Below the pieces are notes generated by a model. The model saw nothing but the letters and a program-made list of their open reading frames with translations. It did not search any database and was not told where the DNA came from. From Promicromonospora sukumoe (GTDB lineage: Bacteria > Actinomycetota > Actinomycetes > Actinomycetales > Cellulomonadaceae), in the NCBI RefSeq assembly GCF_014137995.1, contig NZ_JACGWV010000002.1, positions 1,426,001 to 1,490,000 on the forward strand: a stretch of DNA of 64,000 nucleotides. Direction: 5' to 3'. Within the stretch, counting starts at the first letter, position 1; every line of letters begins with the position of its first letter. This document shows, piece after piece, positions 15,397 through 24,624 of this stretch. The position numbers and the translations under genes are program-made.

Positions 15397-18300
15397 CTAG
15401 GTGCCGATCAGGCGCAGGAATCCGCCGAGCTCCATGAGGTGACGCACGCCGTCGGCCTCCAGGTCGCCCGGCAGGTAGTCGGTGAGCCGGGGCGACGAGA
15501 CCACGACGGCCCGCCACTGCGCGCGCGACACCCCCACGTTGATGCGGTTCCGCGACAGCAGGAAGCCCATGCCACGGGACACGTTCTCGGGGGCCGAGGC
15601 GGCGAGCGTCAGGATCGCGACCGGCGCCTCCCGCCCCTGGAACATGTCCACGGTGCCGACGGGCACGCCGTCGAGCCCGGCCGCACGCAGCGCCTGGCGC
15701 ACCGTGTGGACCTGCGCGTTGTACGCGGCGACCACCACCACGTCGTCGGGGCCGAGCGGCCGGGCCGGGCGACCCGCACCGGGGTCCCACGTGCGGCCGA
15801 CGACGGACCGCACCTGGCGCGCCACCTCGTCGGCCTCCTCCCGGGACGACGTCGAGCGCCCCTCGTGGACCACCGGCACGTGCACCACCCCGGGCGGCAC
15901 CCCGTCGAGCGAGCGCTCGGTCGTGACCGGGTGCGCGAAGAGCCGGCCGGCGTACGAGAGCTGGGACACGGCGGCGCAGACCTCGGGGTGCATCCGCCAC
16001 GACTCGGGCAGCAGGTAGCCCAGCCCCTCGGGCAGCACGGCACTGCCGGCGGCGAGCCACGCGAGCGCCGACTCGTCCACCGGTTCGGGGTGCCGGCCCT
16101 GGCTGACCTGCGGAAGCTGCTGCGGGTCGCCGAGCAGCAGCAGCCGCTGCGCGGCCCGGCCGACGGCGACCGTGTCGGCGAGCGAGAACTGCCCGGCCTC
16201 GTCGATCACGAGCAGGTCCAGGCCCTCGTCGGGCCAGCGCTCGTGCGCGAAGTCCCACGCGGTGCCGCCCACCACGCAGCCGCCGTCGCTGGTCGCGGCG
16301 AACTCCGCGAGCTGGGTGCCCGAGAGCTCCTGCCACGGGCCGGCGGCCTCGTTCCCGATGCCCTTCGCCCGCTGCTTCTTGGCGACCACCTCGACGGGCA
16401 CCCCCGCCTTGTCGACCAGGCAGGTCAGCAGGTTCTCCACCGCCGCGTGCGACTGCGCCACCACGCCCACACGCCAGCCGGAGCCGACGAGCCGGGCCAC
16501 GACGTGCGAGCCGACGTGCGTCTTGCCGGTCCCGGGCGGGCCCTGCACCGCGAGGTAGGAGTGGTCGAGCCGCTGGACCGCGGAGAGCACGGCGGCCTCG
16601 AGGTGCCGCCCGGTCGCGTCTCCTTCGGCGGGCGTGTCGGGGGTGCCGGCCGCGCCTTCTCGTTCGGCGGTCGTGTCGGGTGTGCCGGCCGCACCCGTGG
16701 CGCCGCCGAGCTCCGGCAGGTCCCCGCCGCCGACCAGCCGCGGCGGCCTGCGGCGCAGCAGGTCGATCGCGGCGCCGTCCGGCAGGGTGCGGTCCGTGGT
16801 CCACGCGGCGAGCGCGGCCCGCGCGGCGTCCTCGGTCGCCCGCTCCTGCGCGTCGTGCGCCGGGCCGCGCTGCGGCGCGAGTGCCACGGGTGCCTGGTCG
16901 TGCGGTTCCGCGCCGCCGGACAGCCGCTCGCGCAGCACCACGACGTCGCGGCCGCGGGGCGCCTCGTCGGTCCCGGGTTCCTCCCGGACCTCCAGGATCG
17001 TGCCGCCGGAGTGCTCGCCGCGCACGGCCCGCACCTCCAGCGGGCCCACGACCGGGGGCACCGGCTGGTCGTAGAGCACGTGCACCGGGTCGCCGACGCC
17101 CAGGTCGGACCCGTCGATCCGCGACCCGTCGAGCATCCGGCCCACCAGCTCGACCTCGCGGGAGGGCAGCCGGTCCCGGCCCACGACGCCCCAGTCCCGC
17201 AGCACGCGGGTTTGTTCCACGTGGAACGTCGACCGGCGGCCGGGCCACTCGTCCAGCGGCAGCTCCAGGCGGGCGAAGTGCTCCTGCCAGAAGGGCTTCT
17301 CCTCCCGCTGGTAGTAGCCGACGGCGGCACCCAGCAGCGCGAGCGCCTGCACGTCCAGCGAGCGGTCGCCCCGGTTCTCGCCGACCCGTTCGGCGATGTC
17401 GGCGGCCAGCGCCAGCCGCCGGTCCCGGGCCTCCCGCCGCGCCTCGGCCCGTACCGCCGCCGCTTCCCCGTTCCCGCCTGCGGCGGGAACGGGCGGTTCT
17501 CCCCCGCTGCCGCCGGCAGGCTCACCCGGGCCCGACCCGGCGAACCCGGTCTCGACGGGCTCGACCTGCGTGGGGACCCGTCCGGCCGTCCCGATCTCGA
17601 CAGGCTCGACCTGCGTCGGCGCGGGTCCGGTCGCGGCGATCCTGGTCTCGACAGGCTCGACCCGCGAGGGCGGATCGACCCGCGAGGGCGGCACGGTCGG
17701 CGGGGGCACCACCCGGGCCGACCCGTCCTCGACCAGCGGGGGCAGCGACGTCACGGACCCGGTCTCGACGGTCTCGACCAGCGAGGGCCTCGGCCCCCGG
17801 GCCCAGCGCAGCCAGTCCAGCAGCCGCAGCGTCGACCGGCAGTCGTACTCGTTGTAGTCCAGGATGCGCTGCTTCAGTGCCGCCGCCCGCTCGTCGCCGT
17901 CGGCGGCGAGCTTCGCGTACTCCGCGTACTCGGTGACCGAGGCCGTGGCGCTCGTGACCCCCTCCCGCGCGGGATCGTCCTGCATGTAGAGCGGTTCGAG
18001 CTTCTTGATCGACTTGGACCGGTTGGAGATGCGCAGGCACGACCGGACCACCGCGTAGAGGTCGACGAGCACGCCGTCGCGCAGGAGCTGGTCCACCTCG
18101 TCCTCGTAGACGCCATGGCGGGCCGCGATCGAGAGCAGGTGCGTCTTCTCGTAGGCGGCGTAGTGGTAGACGTGCAGGTCGGGGTAGGTCTCGAGCCGTG
18201 CGCGCAGGTGGTCCACGAACCGCACGAGCGCGTCGCGCTCGCCCACCAGGTCGTCGGCCCAGAGCCCGTGGAACGGCGGAGTCCCGTCGTCCGGGCCGGG

Positions 18301-19458
18301 CCGCTCGACCCAGCCGAAGAGGTAGTCGAGGCCCATGGCCGGTGCCTGGTCGTCACCGGGCAGCCGGGCCGCCTCCCACAGGGGGTCGCCCTCGAAGTCG
18401 AAGAACACGTCGCCCGGGCTCGGCGGCGGGAGGCGGTCGACGGCCTCGGTCGCCACGAGCTGCCAGCGCAGCCGCGCGTCGGGGCCGTCCGGGTCCACGC
18501 CGTCGGGCAGGTGGTCGAGCGGGACCGACCCGTCGCCGTCGTCCAGGCCGAGCTGGAGGCGCGCCTGGGCGCGCAGGCCCTCGAAGCGGCCGGCGGCCAT
18601 GCCGTCCGGCGGCGCCTCGGCGGTGGCGAGGCCGTCGATGGTGGTGATCCCTCCGGCGGCGAGCCGCGCCCGTTGTGCCCCGTAGACCCCGCCGACGAGC
18701 AGCACGTCCCGGCTCTCGCGGGCGGCGTCGGCGCAGTCCGGGCAGTCGCGCAGCCGGCCGCAGGCCAGATAGCGCTCGTCCTGCCAGCGCACCGGCCCCG
18801 TGTCGGCGACGTGCGTGTCCAGGACCTCGACGAGCCGGGTCCGCCGCTTGCGGAAGACGGGCAGCAGGTCGGCGAGCCGGTGCGAGGTGGTCTCGCCGGT
18901 GCCGAGCACCAGGTGCACCTCGTCGGTCGGGTCGACCCGCGCCGCCATGAGCTGGTCGGCGTAGGCGGCGAGCTGGAGCAGCGCCCGCACCTTGGTGCGG
19001 CGCGCGAGCTTGGAGTCGTGCACGGCGTACCGCAGCCCATCGCCCAGCGGGTCGCGCACCAGGAAGTCGGCCCGGCCGTGGAACCGCCCGTCGAAGAACG
19101 ACGCCTGGTAGACGACGTCGGCGCCCTGCTCCAGCGCCGCCAGCGTGCGGGCGTGCGCGTCGACCAGCTCGTCCCGCGTCATCCGGCGCGCGGGCGCCAC
19201 CTCGAGCACGCCGCCGGGCCGTCCGCCGTCGGCCGGCCCGAAGGCGCGCAGGTGCCCGGCGAGCACGCGGCGTTCGTGGTCCTCGCCGAGGGCCGCCGTG
19301 CGCGCGAGCATCTCGTCCTCCTCCCGCGCCCGTCGGGGGCTGCGGCCCAGGAGCTCGTCGAGGCGGCGCAGCAGGCGGAACTCACACTCGCCCGCGACCA
19401 CGAGGTCGCTGGCCGAGTGCACGAGGGTGCCGGCGTCTTCACGCTCCAGGAGGAACAT
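15397..19458 (-). CDS. TM0106-type RecB-like nuclease fused to RNase H-like and superfamily 1 DNA helicase domains
   Basis: This 1353-residue cytoplasmic protein has three parts. Residues about 10-200 carry a RecB/PD-(D/E)XK-like nuclease (FHGRADFLV, then VHDSKLA with the D-x-K pair) and cysteine motifs near residue 245 (CGRLRDCPDC). Residues about 350-540 form an RNase H-like domain (VFFDFEGDP, YNEYDC). From about 960 a DNA2/UPF1-type helicase follows, with Walker A GPPGTGKT near 972, DEAGQ near 1084 and YNAQVHTVRQ. The family is linked to DNA repair or nucleic-acid processing, but its role is unproven. The linker at residues 555-640 contains four REP-derived VEPVET-like peptides. The start chosen is the ATG preceding FLLERED. 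Confidence 0.82.
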   Translation of the reverse strand: MFLLEREDAGTLVHSASDLVVAGECEFRLLRRLDELLGRSPRRAREEDEMLARTAALGEDHERRVLAGHLRAFGPADGGRPGGVLEVAPARRMTRDELVDAHARTLAALEQGADVVYQASFFDGRFHGRADFLVRDPLGDGLRYAVHDSKLARRTKVRALLQLAAYADQLMAARVDPTDEVHLVLGTGETTSHRLADLLPVFRKRRTRLVEVLDTHVADTGPVRWQDERYLACGRLRDCPDCADAARESRDVLLVGGVYGAQRARLAAGGITTIDGLATAEAPPDGMAAGRFEGLRAQARLQLGLDDGDGSVPLDHLPDGVDPDGPDARLRWQLVATEAVDRLPPPSPGDVFFDFEGDPLWEAARLPGDDQAPAMGLDYLFGWVERPGPDDGTPPFHGLWADDLVGERDALVRFVDHLRARLETYPDLHVYHYAAYEKTHLLSIAARHGVYEDEVDQLLRDGVLVDLYAVVRSCLRISNRSKSIKKLEPLYMQDDPAREGVTSATASVTEYAEYAKLAADGDERAAALKQRILDYNEYDCRSTLRLLDWLRWARGPRPSLVETVETGSVTSLPPLVEDGSARVVPPPTVPPSRVDPPSRVEPVETRIAATGPAPTQVEPVEIGTAGRVPTQVEPVETGFAGSGPGEPAGGSGGEPPVPAAGGNGEAAAVRAEARREARDRRLALAADIAERVGENRGDRSLDVQALALLGAAVGYYQREEKPFWQEHFARLELPLDEWPGRRSTFHVEQTRVLRDWGVVGRDRLPSREVELVGRMLDGSRIDGSDLGVGDPVHVLYDQPVPPVVGPLEVRAVRGEHSGGTILEVREEPGTDEAPRGRDVVVLRERLSGGAEPHDQAPVALAPQRGPAHDAQERATEDAARAALAAWTTDRTLPDGAAIDLLRRRPPRLVGGGDLPELGGATGAAGTPDTTAEREGAAGTPDTPAEGDATGRHLEAAVLSAVQRLDHSYLAVQGPPGTGKTHVGSHVVARLVGSGWRVGVVAQSHAAVENLLTCLVDKAGVPVEVVAKKQRAKGIGNEAAGPWQELSGTQLAEFAATSDGGCVVGGTAWDFAHERWPDEGLDLLVIDEAGQFSLADTVAVGRAAQRLLLLGDPQQLPQVSQGRHPEPVDESALAWLAAGSAVLPEGLGYLLPESWRMHPEVCAAVSQLSYAGRLFAHPVTTERSLDGVPPGVVHVPVVHEGRSTSSREEADEVARQVRSVVGRTWDPGAGRPARPLGPDDVVVVAAYNAQVHTVRQALRAAGLDGVPVGTVDMFQGREAPVAILTLAASAPENVSRGMGFLLSRNRINVGVSRAQWRAVVVSSPRLTDYLPGDLEADGVRHLMELGGFLRLIGT
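17548..17779 (-). repeat. Four REP-like elements in the linker of the nuclease/helicase gene
   Basis: Copies lie at 17548-17566, 17593-17611, 17644-17662 and a diverged copy at 17761-17779. All are in the same orientation as the gene and in frame, giving VEPVET, VEPVEI, VEPVET and VETVET. They fall between the RNase H-like and helicase domains. Confidence 0.8.
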
Positions 19459-19601
19459 GTCCCCAGGTCTACCAGTGACCTCTGACACGAGCGCGCTACT
19501 GTCGCTCCCACACGCGGGAGAAATGTCCGGCCGGACCGAGGTCCTGGCGCCGACCCGCCTGCATGGCCGATAGTGGGGCCGACCGTATCGAAGGAGCAAC
19601 C

Positions 19602-20759
19602 ATGCCCGTGCGCTTCAACCCGCCTCCGGGTTGGCAGGTGCCCCCGGGATTCCGACCCGACTCCACCTGGGCTCCCGACCCGTCGTGGCCCCCGGCCCCG
19701 CCCGGTTGGGACTACTGGGTCGACCGCCCCGACGCCCCCCAGCCCGATTCCGGACCCACCGGTGCCGCTCCCCCGGCACCCCCCGTGCCCCCGGCACCTC
19801 CGGCCCGCACCGACGGCCCCGACGGCGGTGGCGACACGCGGACCGTCGCGATCCAGGTGATCGACGCCCCCGGCCGGCGCCAGGCCCCCGCACCATCGGC
19901 CCCGCCCGCCCTGGCTCCCGCGGACGCCATGGGCTCGACCATGACGATGGCACCGATCGGCGCCCCGCCCGCAGGTCCGCCGCGGACGAGCTCCGGCCCG
20001 CAGCCGGTCTACCCGCCCCAGCCCGGGATGGCGCCGCCGCCCCCGCCGCCCGAGGCCAAGGGACCGACGTCGGGCGTGCTCGCCGCCCTCAAGGGCCTCG
20101 GCGGCCGGAAGGCGACGACGCCTGCCGCCGCAGAGCGACCGGGCGCCTCCGGTCCCGGCCCGCTGAGCATCGACGACGCGAACCGCCAGCCCGGCGGCCA
20201 GATCCCCGTCGGCACCATCTCGCCCGGGCAGCGGCCCGGCGGCCCGGCCCGCCAGGGCGGCGCTCGCCCGCCGGGCGTCGGGCTCATGGTCGCCATCGGC
20301 GTGGCCGGGCTCGCGCTGGGCGTGATCCTGGGCGTGATCATCACCGCCGGGCAGCAGGCCGACGCGAACCAGGCGATCTCCGACGCCCAGAACATCCAGT
20401 CGGAGATCGACGACCAGCGGGCCGAGATCGAGGCGGACCGGGCGCAGGTCGACAAGCAGCGCGACGAGGTGGCCAAGCGCGAGCAGGCGCTCGGCGAGCG
20501 CGAGGCGCAGGTCAAGGAGCAGGAGGCCGCGCTCAAGCAGCAGCAGGAACAGCAGCAGCAACAGCAGCAGGAACAAGAGCAGCAGGAGCAGGAGAACGAC
20601 AACAACGGGAACGGCAACGGGAACGGCGGCGCCGTCTTCTACTGGAACTGCGACGCGGTCCGTGCCGCGGGAGCGGCGCCCCTGCAGAGCGGCCAGCCCG
20701 GCTACCTGCCGCACCTCGACCGGAACGGCAACGGCGTCGCCTGCGAGGACGGCGAGTAA
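19602..20759 (+). CDS. Membrane-anchored Excalibur-domain protein with coiled coil
   Basis: This 385-residue protein opens with a Pro/Trp-rich region (residues 1-60, FNPPPGWQVPPGF, WPPAPPGW) and a Pro-rich stretch to about 225. One membrane segment near 228-250 (MVAIGVAGLALGVILGVI) follows, then a charged coiled coil (about 255-315) that ends in a Gln/Glu tract, an Asn/Gly linker and a C-terminal Excalibur domain. That domain has the calcium-loop-like DRNGNGVACED and a partner Cys in YWNCDAV. Excalibur domains are extracellular and thought to bind calcium. The cytoplasmic half should be disordered. AAGGAG precedes the ATG. It is divergent from the nuclease/helicase gene, and a -10-like GATAGT lies at 19569-19574. 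Confidence 0.82.
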   Translation: MPVRFNPPPGWQVPPGFRPDSTWAPDPSWPPAPPGWDYWVDRPDAPQPDSGPTGAAPPAPPVPPAPPARTDGPDGGGDTRTVAIQVIDAPGRRQAPAPSAPPALAPADAMGSTMTMAPIGAPPAGPPRTSSGPQPVYPPQPGMAPPPPPPEAKGPTSGVLAALKGLGGRKATTPAAAERPGASGPGPLSIDDANRQPGGQIPVGTISPGQRPGGPARQGGARPPGVGLMVAIGVAGLALGVILGVIITAGQQADANQAISDAQNIQSEIDDQRAEIEADRAQVDKQRDEVAKREQALGEREAQVKEQEAALKQQQEQQQQQQQEQEQQEQENDNNGNGNGNGGAVFYWNCDAVRAAGAAPLQSGQPGYLPHLDRNGNGVACEDGE

Positions 20760-20822
20760 CGGACCGGCCGGCCCGGGAACCAGCCGAGCGACCTGAGCTC
20801 CACGCTCAGGGACAGAAGTGAA

Positions 20823-20859
20823 CGGGCCGAGGCAGATCCCCAGATTCTGCCTCGGCCCG
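20823..20859 (+). terminator. Terminator hairpin after the Excalibur gene
   Basis: The 14-bp perfect arms CGGGCCGAGGCAGA and TCTGCCTCGGCCCG enclose a 9-nt loop and are followed by CTCGGTTGTTC. Confidence 0.75.
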
Positions 20860-20915
20860 CTCGGTTGTTCCCGGCCCACGCCATCTCCCCAGACGAGACG
20901 CGGACCGGGAAGTCC

Positions 20916-22268
20916 TTAACCCCCGAAGAGTCCCTCCAGGAGTTCACCGAGACCGAGGGGATCCTCGTTCCCGGGAGCTTGTGTCGGCTCCTCGCTGGGA
21001 GCCGGGCTGGGCGACACACCGCCGTCGGGCTGGACCTCGCCCGTCGCGGCGAGCTGCAGCGCCTCGCTCATGTCGATCAGGCAGAGCCGCCAGACGTCGC
21101 CGTCGACGCCCTTGGGCGCACGCCAGAACGCCTTGCCGGTGAGCCCCTCCGGGGCCGTCCAGCCGGTACCGGTGCGCTGCGCGACGCAGGTCTCCATCGC
21201 GGGCACCTCGTTCGCCTGCGGGTCCTCGACCAGCATCGGGGCGAGCTCCGCGACCATCGGCGCGGGCTTCGCGGGCTTGGGCGTGTCCACGGACTTGCCG
21301 GCGACGTCGTGGATGACGGCGCACTCCGGTGACGTGACGCGGCACCAGGAGGCGCTCCAGGTGTCCTTGTTCGCGTAGACGAACCCACGCGGCTCCGCCG
21401 TCGAGCGGTCCACCTGCAGCACGCGCATCCACACGCTGCCGTCGCCGAGCACGTCGAACGGCGTCACCGGGAGCGACGCGCCCGCCTGGGGCGCACCCTT
21501 CTCGGCGCCGGCCCCCGACCCCGGTGCCGCGGACGCCCCCTGCGCGTCCGCGGCACCATCGGTCTCCGGGTCGTCGAAGACCAGGAACTGGTTCCCCTCC
21601 TCCGCACCGGAGGAGAAGCCGAACACGAGGGCCGGCCCGCCGTCGGACGGCAGGACCATCGCGTCGGACGTGACGCCCCGCCAGAGCAGGGTTCCGCCGA
21701 GGTTCCCCGCGCGGAGGTTCTGCAGGGCGGTGTCGCCGCCCGCGAGGACCTCCAGGTCGGTGGCGCTGTGCCGGCCGTCGATCTTCGCCAGGGTCACGAC
21801 CGCCAGGTAGCGGTCGCCGTCCCCGGCGGGCAGGCCGAGGTCCAGCACGGCGGTGTCCGCGTCGACCCGGTAGGCCGCGGGCTGCGCCACGGACGTCACG
21901 CCCGGCGCGAGGTCCGTGAGCGCCGTCGCCGGGTCCGGCTCCGGGATCGAGGTGGGCGACGGCGGCGCGGGGTCGACGTCGACCGTGGCCATCGGCTCCG
22001 GCGAGCCGAGGGGCGTGACCTCCACCGGGGCGCTGCTCCAGAGCCCGGGGATCCCGGGGAGCGCACCCGCCACGCCGGCGCCGGCCGTGGCCAGCACGAC
22101 CGTCGAGGCCAGCGAGACGCCGGCCCGGCGCACGGCGTGCTTGCGCCGGCTGGACCGCAGCACGCCGTCCAGGTCGAGGGTCGACGCGGGCACCGACGCG
22201 TGCGCCGACTCGCGGAGCCGGGCGACGAAGTCGTCGTCGGGCCCACCGTGGGAGAGGTTCATGTTCAT
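20916..22268 (-). CDS. Membrane protein paired with a SigE-family sigma factor (probable anti-sigma/sensor), cassette 1
   Basis: This 450-residue protein has a short cytoplasmic N terminus (about 45 residues, charged), one membrane helix near 48-75 and a large extracytoplasmic part of about 370 residues. That part is rich in Pro/Asp/Ala, with Cys in SWCRV, PECAV, METCV and RLCLI, and it ends in a Ser/Pro-rich tail. The ATG overlaps the stop of the sigma gene as ATGA, so the two are co-translated. By context it should hold or sense for that sigma factor, but I see no ZAS zinc motif, so it is not a classical anti-sigma. Cassette 2 downstream in the sequence has the same layout but little obvious sequence identity. 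Confidence 0.65.
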   Translation of the reverse strand: MNMNLSHGGPDDDFVARLRESAHASVPASTLDLDGVLRSSRRKHAVRRAGVSLASTVVLATAGAGVAGALPGIPGLWSSAPVEVTPLGSPEPMATVDVDPAPPSPTSIPEPDPATALTDLAPGVTSVAQPAAYRVDADTAVLDLGLPAGDGDRYLAVVTLAKIDGRHSATDLEVLAGGDTALQNLRAGNLGGTLLWRGVTSDAMVLPSDGGPALVFGFSSGAEEGNQFLVFDDPETDGAADAQGASAAPGSGAGAEKGAPQAGASLPVTPFDVLGDGSVWMRVLQVDRSTAEPRGFVYANKDTWSASWCRVTSPECAVIHDVAGKSVDTPKPAKPAPMVAELAPMLVEDPQANEVPAMETCVAQRTGTGWTAPEGLTGKAFWRAPKGVDGDVWRLCLIDMSEALQLAATGEVQPDGGVSPSPAPSEEPTQAPGNEDPLGLGELLEGLFGG

Positions 22269-22786
22269 CGCGTGCCGCCCAGGGCGTCGAGATCGAGGAT
22301 CGCGCGCAGGTGGGCGAGGCCGCGCGAGGCCGTGGACTTGACGGTGCCGAGCGGGATGCCGAGCTCGGTCGACACCTCGGACTCCGACAGGTCCAGGAGA
22401 TGGCGCAGCACCACGACGCGCCGCTGCTTGAGCGGGAGGCGCAGCAGGGCGCGCACGACGGTGTCGCGGTCGTCCACGGTGCGCGTGGGCGTCCGGCTCG
22501 ACGCGCGGGCGACGCGGGCGTCGTCCTGCGGCAGCTCGTCCGGCCCGGTGAGCACCTCGCGCCGCGTGCGGCGCCAGGCGTCGATCCGCAGGTTCGCCAG
22601 GACCCGGCGCGCGTACACCAGCGGGTCGCCCTGCCGGGCCTTGTGCCAGTGCCGGTAGCAACGCTCGAAGGTCTGCTGCGTGAGCTCCTCCGCGCGGTGG
22701 GCGTCACCGCTCAGGAGGAAGGCCATCCGGTGCAGCGGGTCCTTGGCCTCTCGCATGAACGCGGTGAACTCTTCGTTCTTCGACAC
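22265..22786 (-). CDS. SigE-family ECF RNA polymerase sigma factor, cassette 1
   Basis: This 173-residue sigma-70 family protein has a region 2 (FTAFMREAKDPLHRMAFLLSGD, YARRVLANLRIDAWRR) and a region 4 helix-turn-helix (PLKQRRVVVLRHLLDLSE, GIPLGTVKSTASRGLAHLR). It matches the Streptomyces SigE-like subfamily of short sigma factors. It should direct RNA polymerase to stress or envelope genes. I chose the GTG at 22786 because CAGGA lies upstream and the length is normal. The frame is open to an ATG at 23167, but that extra part is low-complexity and overlaps a likely ECF promoter. It is coupled by ATGA to the membrane protein gene downstream. Confidence 0.8.
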   Translation of the reverse strand: MSKNEEFTAFMREAKDPLHRMAFLLSGDAHRAEELTQQTFERCYRHWHKARQGDPLVYARRVLANLRIDAWRRTRREVLTGPDELPQDDARVARASSRTPTRTVDDRDTVVRALLRLPLKQRRVVVLRHLLDLSESEVSTELGIPLGTVKSTASRGLAHLRAILDLDALGGTR

Positions 22787-23137
22787 CTGTGCGTTCCTGC
22801 GCGCGTGAGTGGCCCTCGGCCGTTCTGTACGCACGGGGAGCGAGGTTACGTCATCGGGCTCCCCCGCCCCACCACGAACCACCGTGAGCGGCCGCGTCGT
22901 GGAGGTGGGGTCTGCCGGGGTCCTGCGAGGTCCGTCCTTGGTCCTGCCGGGGGTGCCGTTCGACGAGGCCGACGCCGGCGTCGTGTCGGATGGGGAGTCT
23001 GGGGTGTTCTGCTGGGTGGTCACGGTCTCCAGGTCGTCCGCAGAGCTGGAGTCGGCGCGCACGAGACGCAGGACCACGGGCTTGGGGGCCCGGGACTCTG
23101 GCGCTCGAACACGCGGACTCGTGACTGTCACGAACGG

Positions 23138-23165
23138 AACACGGCCCGACCGGGACGAAGGTTCC
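23138..23165 (-). promoter_or_regulatory. ECF-type promoter candidate for sigma cassette 1
   Basis: On the minus strand GGAACC (-35) is followed by 16 nt and CGTGTT (-10). This resembles the GGAAC...CGT pattern of ECF sigma factors, which often drive their own gene. The neighbouring cassette has the same arrangement. Confidence 0.45.
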
Positions 23166-23198
23166 ATTTTGGTTCAGAGAAATTTTCCGGGCGCGGAT

Positions 23199-23250
23199 CG
23201 ACGTGTCAGACGTACAGGTCACCCCGGTGACCTGTACGTCTGACACGTCG
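23199..23250. repeat. GTGTCAGACG palindrome, copy 1
   Basis: Two perfect 25-bp arms flank a 2-nt loop. The core is GTGTCAGACGTACAGGTCAC. It ends 6 nt from the stop of the cassette-2 membrane protein gene, so it probably terminates that operon. Confidence 0.85.
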
Positions 23251-23256
23251 GCCTGG

Positions 23257-24624
23257 TCAGCGCCGGAAGTCCAGGGTCCCCAGGAAGGTGTGCAGGTTCC
23301 GCAGGCCCTGCTCGGTACCGTCGAACTCCAGCACGAGGAACAGGTTCTCCCCCTGGTCCTCCTGGTGGAGGAAGAGCTGGGCCCAGTAGTAGTCGACCTC
23401 GCCGTCCACGGTGTAGACGGTCGGCACCAGCTCGGCGTAGTCGGCGCCGGGCACGTCGATCATCTGGGCCCGCGGGTTGCCCACGGTCGGGGTCCACCAG
23501 CTGCCGCCGGGTTTCCCGCCCTGGACCATGACCTGCTCGGGCATGTCCTTGTCCTCGGCGGCCTCCGCGATCTGCTTCTCCGTGAGGTTTCCCATCTGCC
23601 CGAGGAGCTCCGGGTCGGCGCCCGGTTCGACGTGCGTGATCGTCGTCCCGGTCCAGTCCACGCCCGGCGAGTGCTCGCCCTCCGTCTCCTTCGAGGTCCA
23701 GCCCTCCGGGAGCGCGAACCTCAGACCGTTGTGCTCGGTCGGGACCCAGCCCGCCGGGACCCCGCGCTCGACGGCGCCGAGCACCTCGGGCGAGAGCTCC
23801 GGCTGGTACCAGTCGGGCACGCCCTCCTCCTCGAGCCACAGGTTGCCCACGAAGTCGCGGAGCGCCTTGTCGCCCTCGGCGTCCGCCGCGAACCGGGTGT
23901 CGATCACCCAGCCCTCGGCGCCGCTGCGGACGGTGACCGTCACCGGCCGGACGCCCTCCTCGGGCGCGTGCTGCTCGATGACGACGAGGTCCGCGCCCTC
24001 GATGTCGACCGTCGTCGCGCCCGAGTCCCGTGCCGGCACCGTCCAGTCCGCGACGTCGGTGACGTTGCGCATCTCGATCGTGGCGTCCATGTCGTCGATG
24101 GTGACGTTCTCGCCCGGGCCTTGCGCCTCCGGGTGGTCCTCGTCCAGCCAGCCCGCGACGCCGCCCGCGTTGACGTCGCCGACGGTGGTCCACTCGCCCG
24201 CCGGGACGGTGTACCAGAGCCCGCCGAGGACATAGGGGGCCCCGTCCTGGGGCACTCCGTGCTCGACGTCGGGCAGGACGGGCAGCGTGCCGTCACCGGT
24301 CCGCTGCTCCTCGGTGGGCGCGGTGTCCAGCGCGTCGGTCGGCTCGGCCGGCGTCGGGACCGTCGTCTTGACCATGCCGGGCAGGGGTTCCTGGCGGTCC
24401 GCGTACAGCGCGCCGGCCGCGCCGATGCCGGCGCCCGTCAGCACCACCGCGGCGACGCACGCCGTCACCGTGGTCACGACCCGGCGCCGTCGGACGTTCC
24501 GGACGGCACTCGTCGCCATCGCGACCGCGTCGAGGCCGGCGGGCGGCTCGATGGTCGACCCGACGGCCCGGAGGTCGGCGAGCACGGCCGCGTCCTTCTT
24601 GGTGTGGATGTCGTGCACGTTCAT
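23257..24624 (-). CDS. Membrane protein paired with a SigE-family sigma factor (probable anti-sigma/sensor), cassette 2
   Basis: This 455-residue protein has an N-terminal cytoplasmic part of about 48 residues ending in RNVRRRR, a membrane helix near 50-72 and a large acidic extracytoplasmic region. That region contains two Trp-rich stretches (LPEGWTSKETEGEHS, SWWTPTVGNP) and no cysteines in obvious motifs. The ATG overlaps the sigma stop as ATGA. Context suggests it controls the adjacent sigma factor. The layout repeats that of cassette 1 (sigma, ATGA, single-pass protein of about 450 residues, ECF-like promoter, palindrome), but sequence similarity is weak. The biochemical role is not established. 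Confidence 0.65.
   Translation of the reverse strand: MNVHDIHTKKDAAVLADLRAVGSTIEPPAGLDAVAMATSAVRNVRRRRVVTTVTACVAAVVLTGAGIGAAGALYADRQEPLPGMVKTTVPTPAEPTDALDTAPTEEQRTGDGTLPVLPDVEHGVPQDGAPYVLGGLWYTVPAGEWTTVGDVNAGGVAGWLDEDHPEAQGPGENVTIDDMDATIEMRNVTDVADWTVPARDSGATTVDIEGADLVVIEQHAPEEGVRPVTVTVRSGAEGWVIDTRFAADAEGDKALRDFVGNLWLEEEGVPDWYQPELSPEVLGAVERGVPAGWVPTEHNGLRFALPEGWTSKETEGEHSPGVDWTGTTITHVEPGADPELLGQMGNLTEKQIAEAAEDKDMPEQVMVQGGKPGGSWWTPTVGNPRAQMIDVPGADYAELVPTVYTVDGEVDYYWAQLFLHQEDQGENLFLVLEFDGTEQGLRNLHTFLGTLDFRR

Larger units (their letters stand above)
22787..23256. other. Region upstream of sigma cassette 1 (470 bp)
   Basis: No separate gene is supported here. An open minus-strand frame runs from 23167 into the sigma gene; it would add 127 residues of Ser/Thr/Arg-rich sequence, which I regard as probable leader. 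The region also holds a short AT-rich patch (23162-23195), an ECF-like promoter (23138-23165) and a 52-bp palindrome (23199-23250). Confidence 0.5.

Noticed and set aside
15439..19485. 1348-codon open frame opposite the nuclease/helicase gene
   Set aside because: Composition is His/Arg/Gly-rich with no domain; the minus strand has complete nuclease and helicase motifs.
22787..23167. N-terminal extension of the cassette-1 sigma factor to an ATG at 23167
   Set aside because: The added sequence is low-complexity and contains the likely ECF promoter; sigma factors of this family are about 170 residues.
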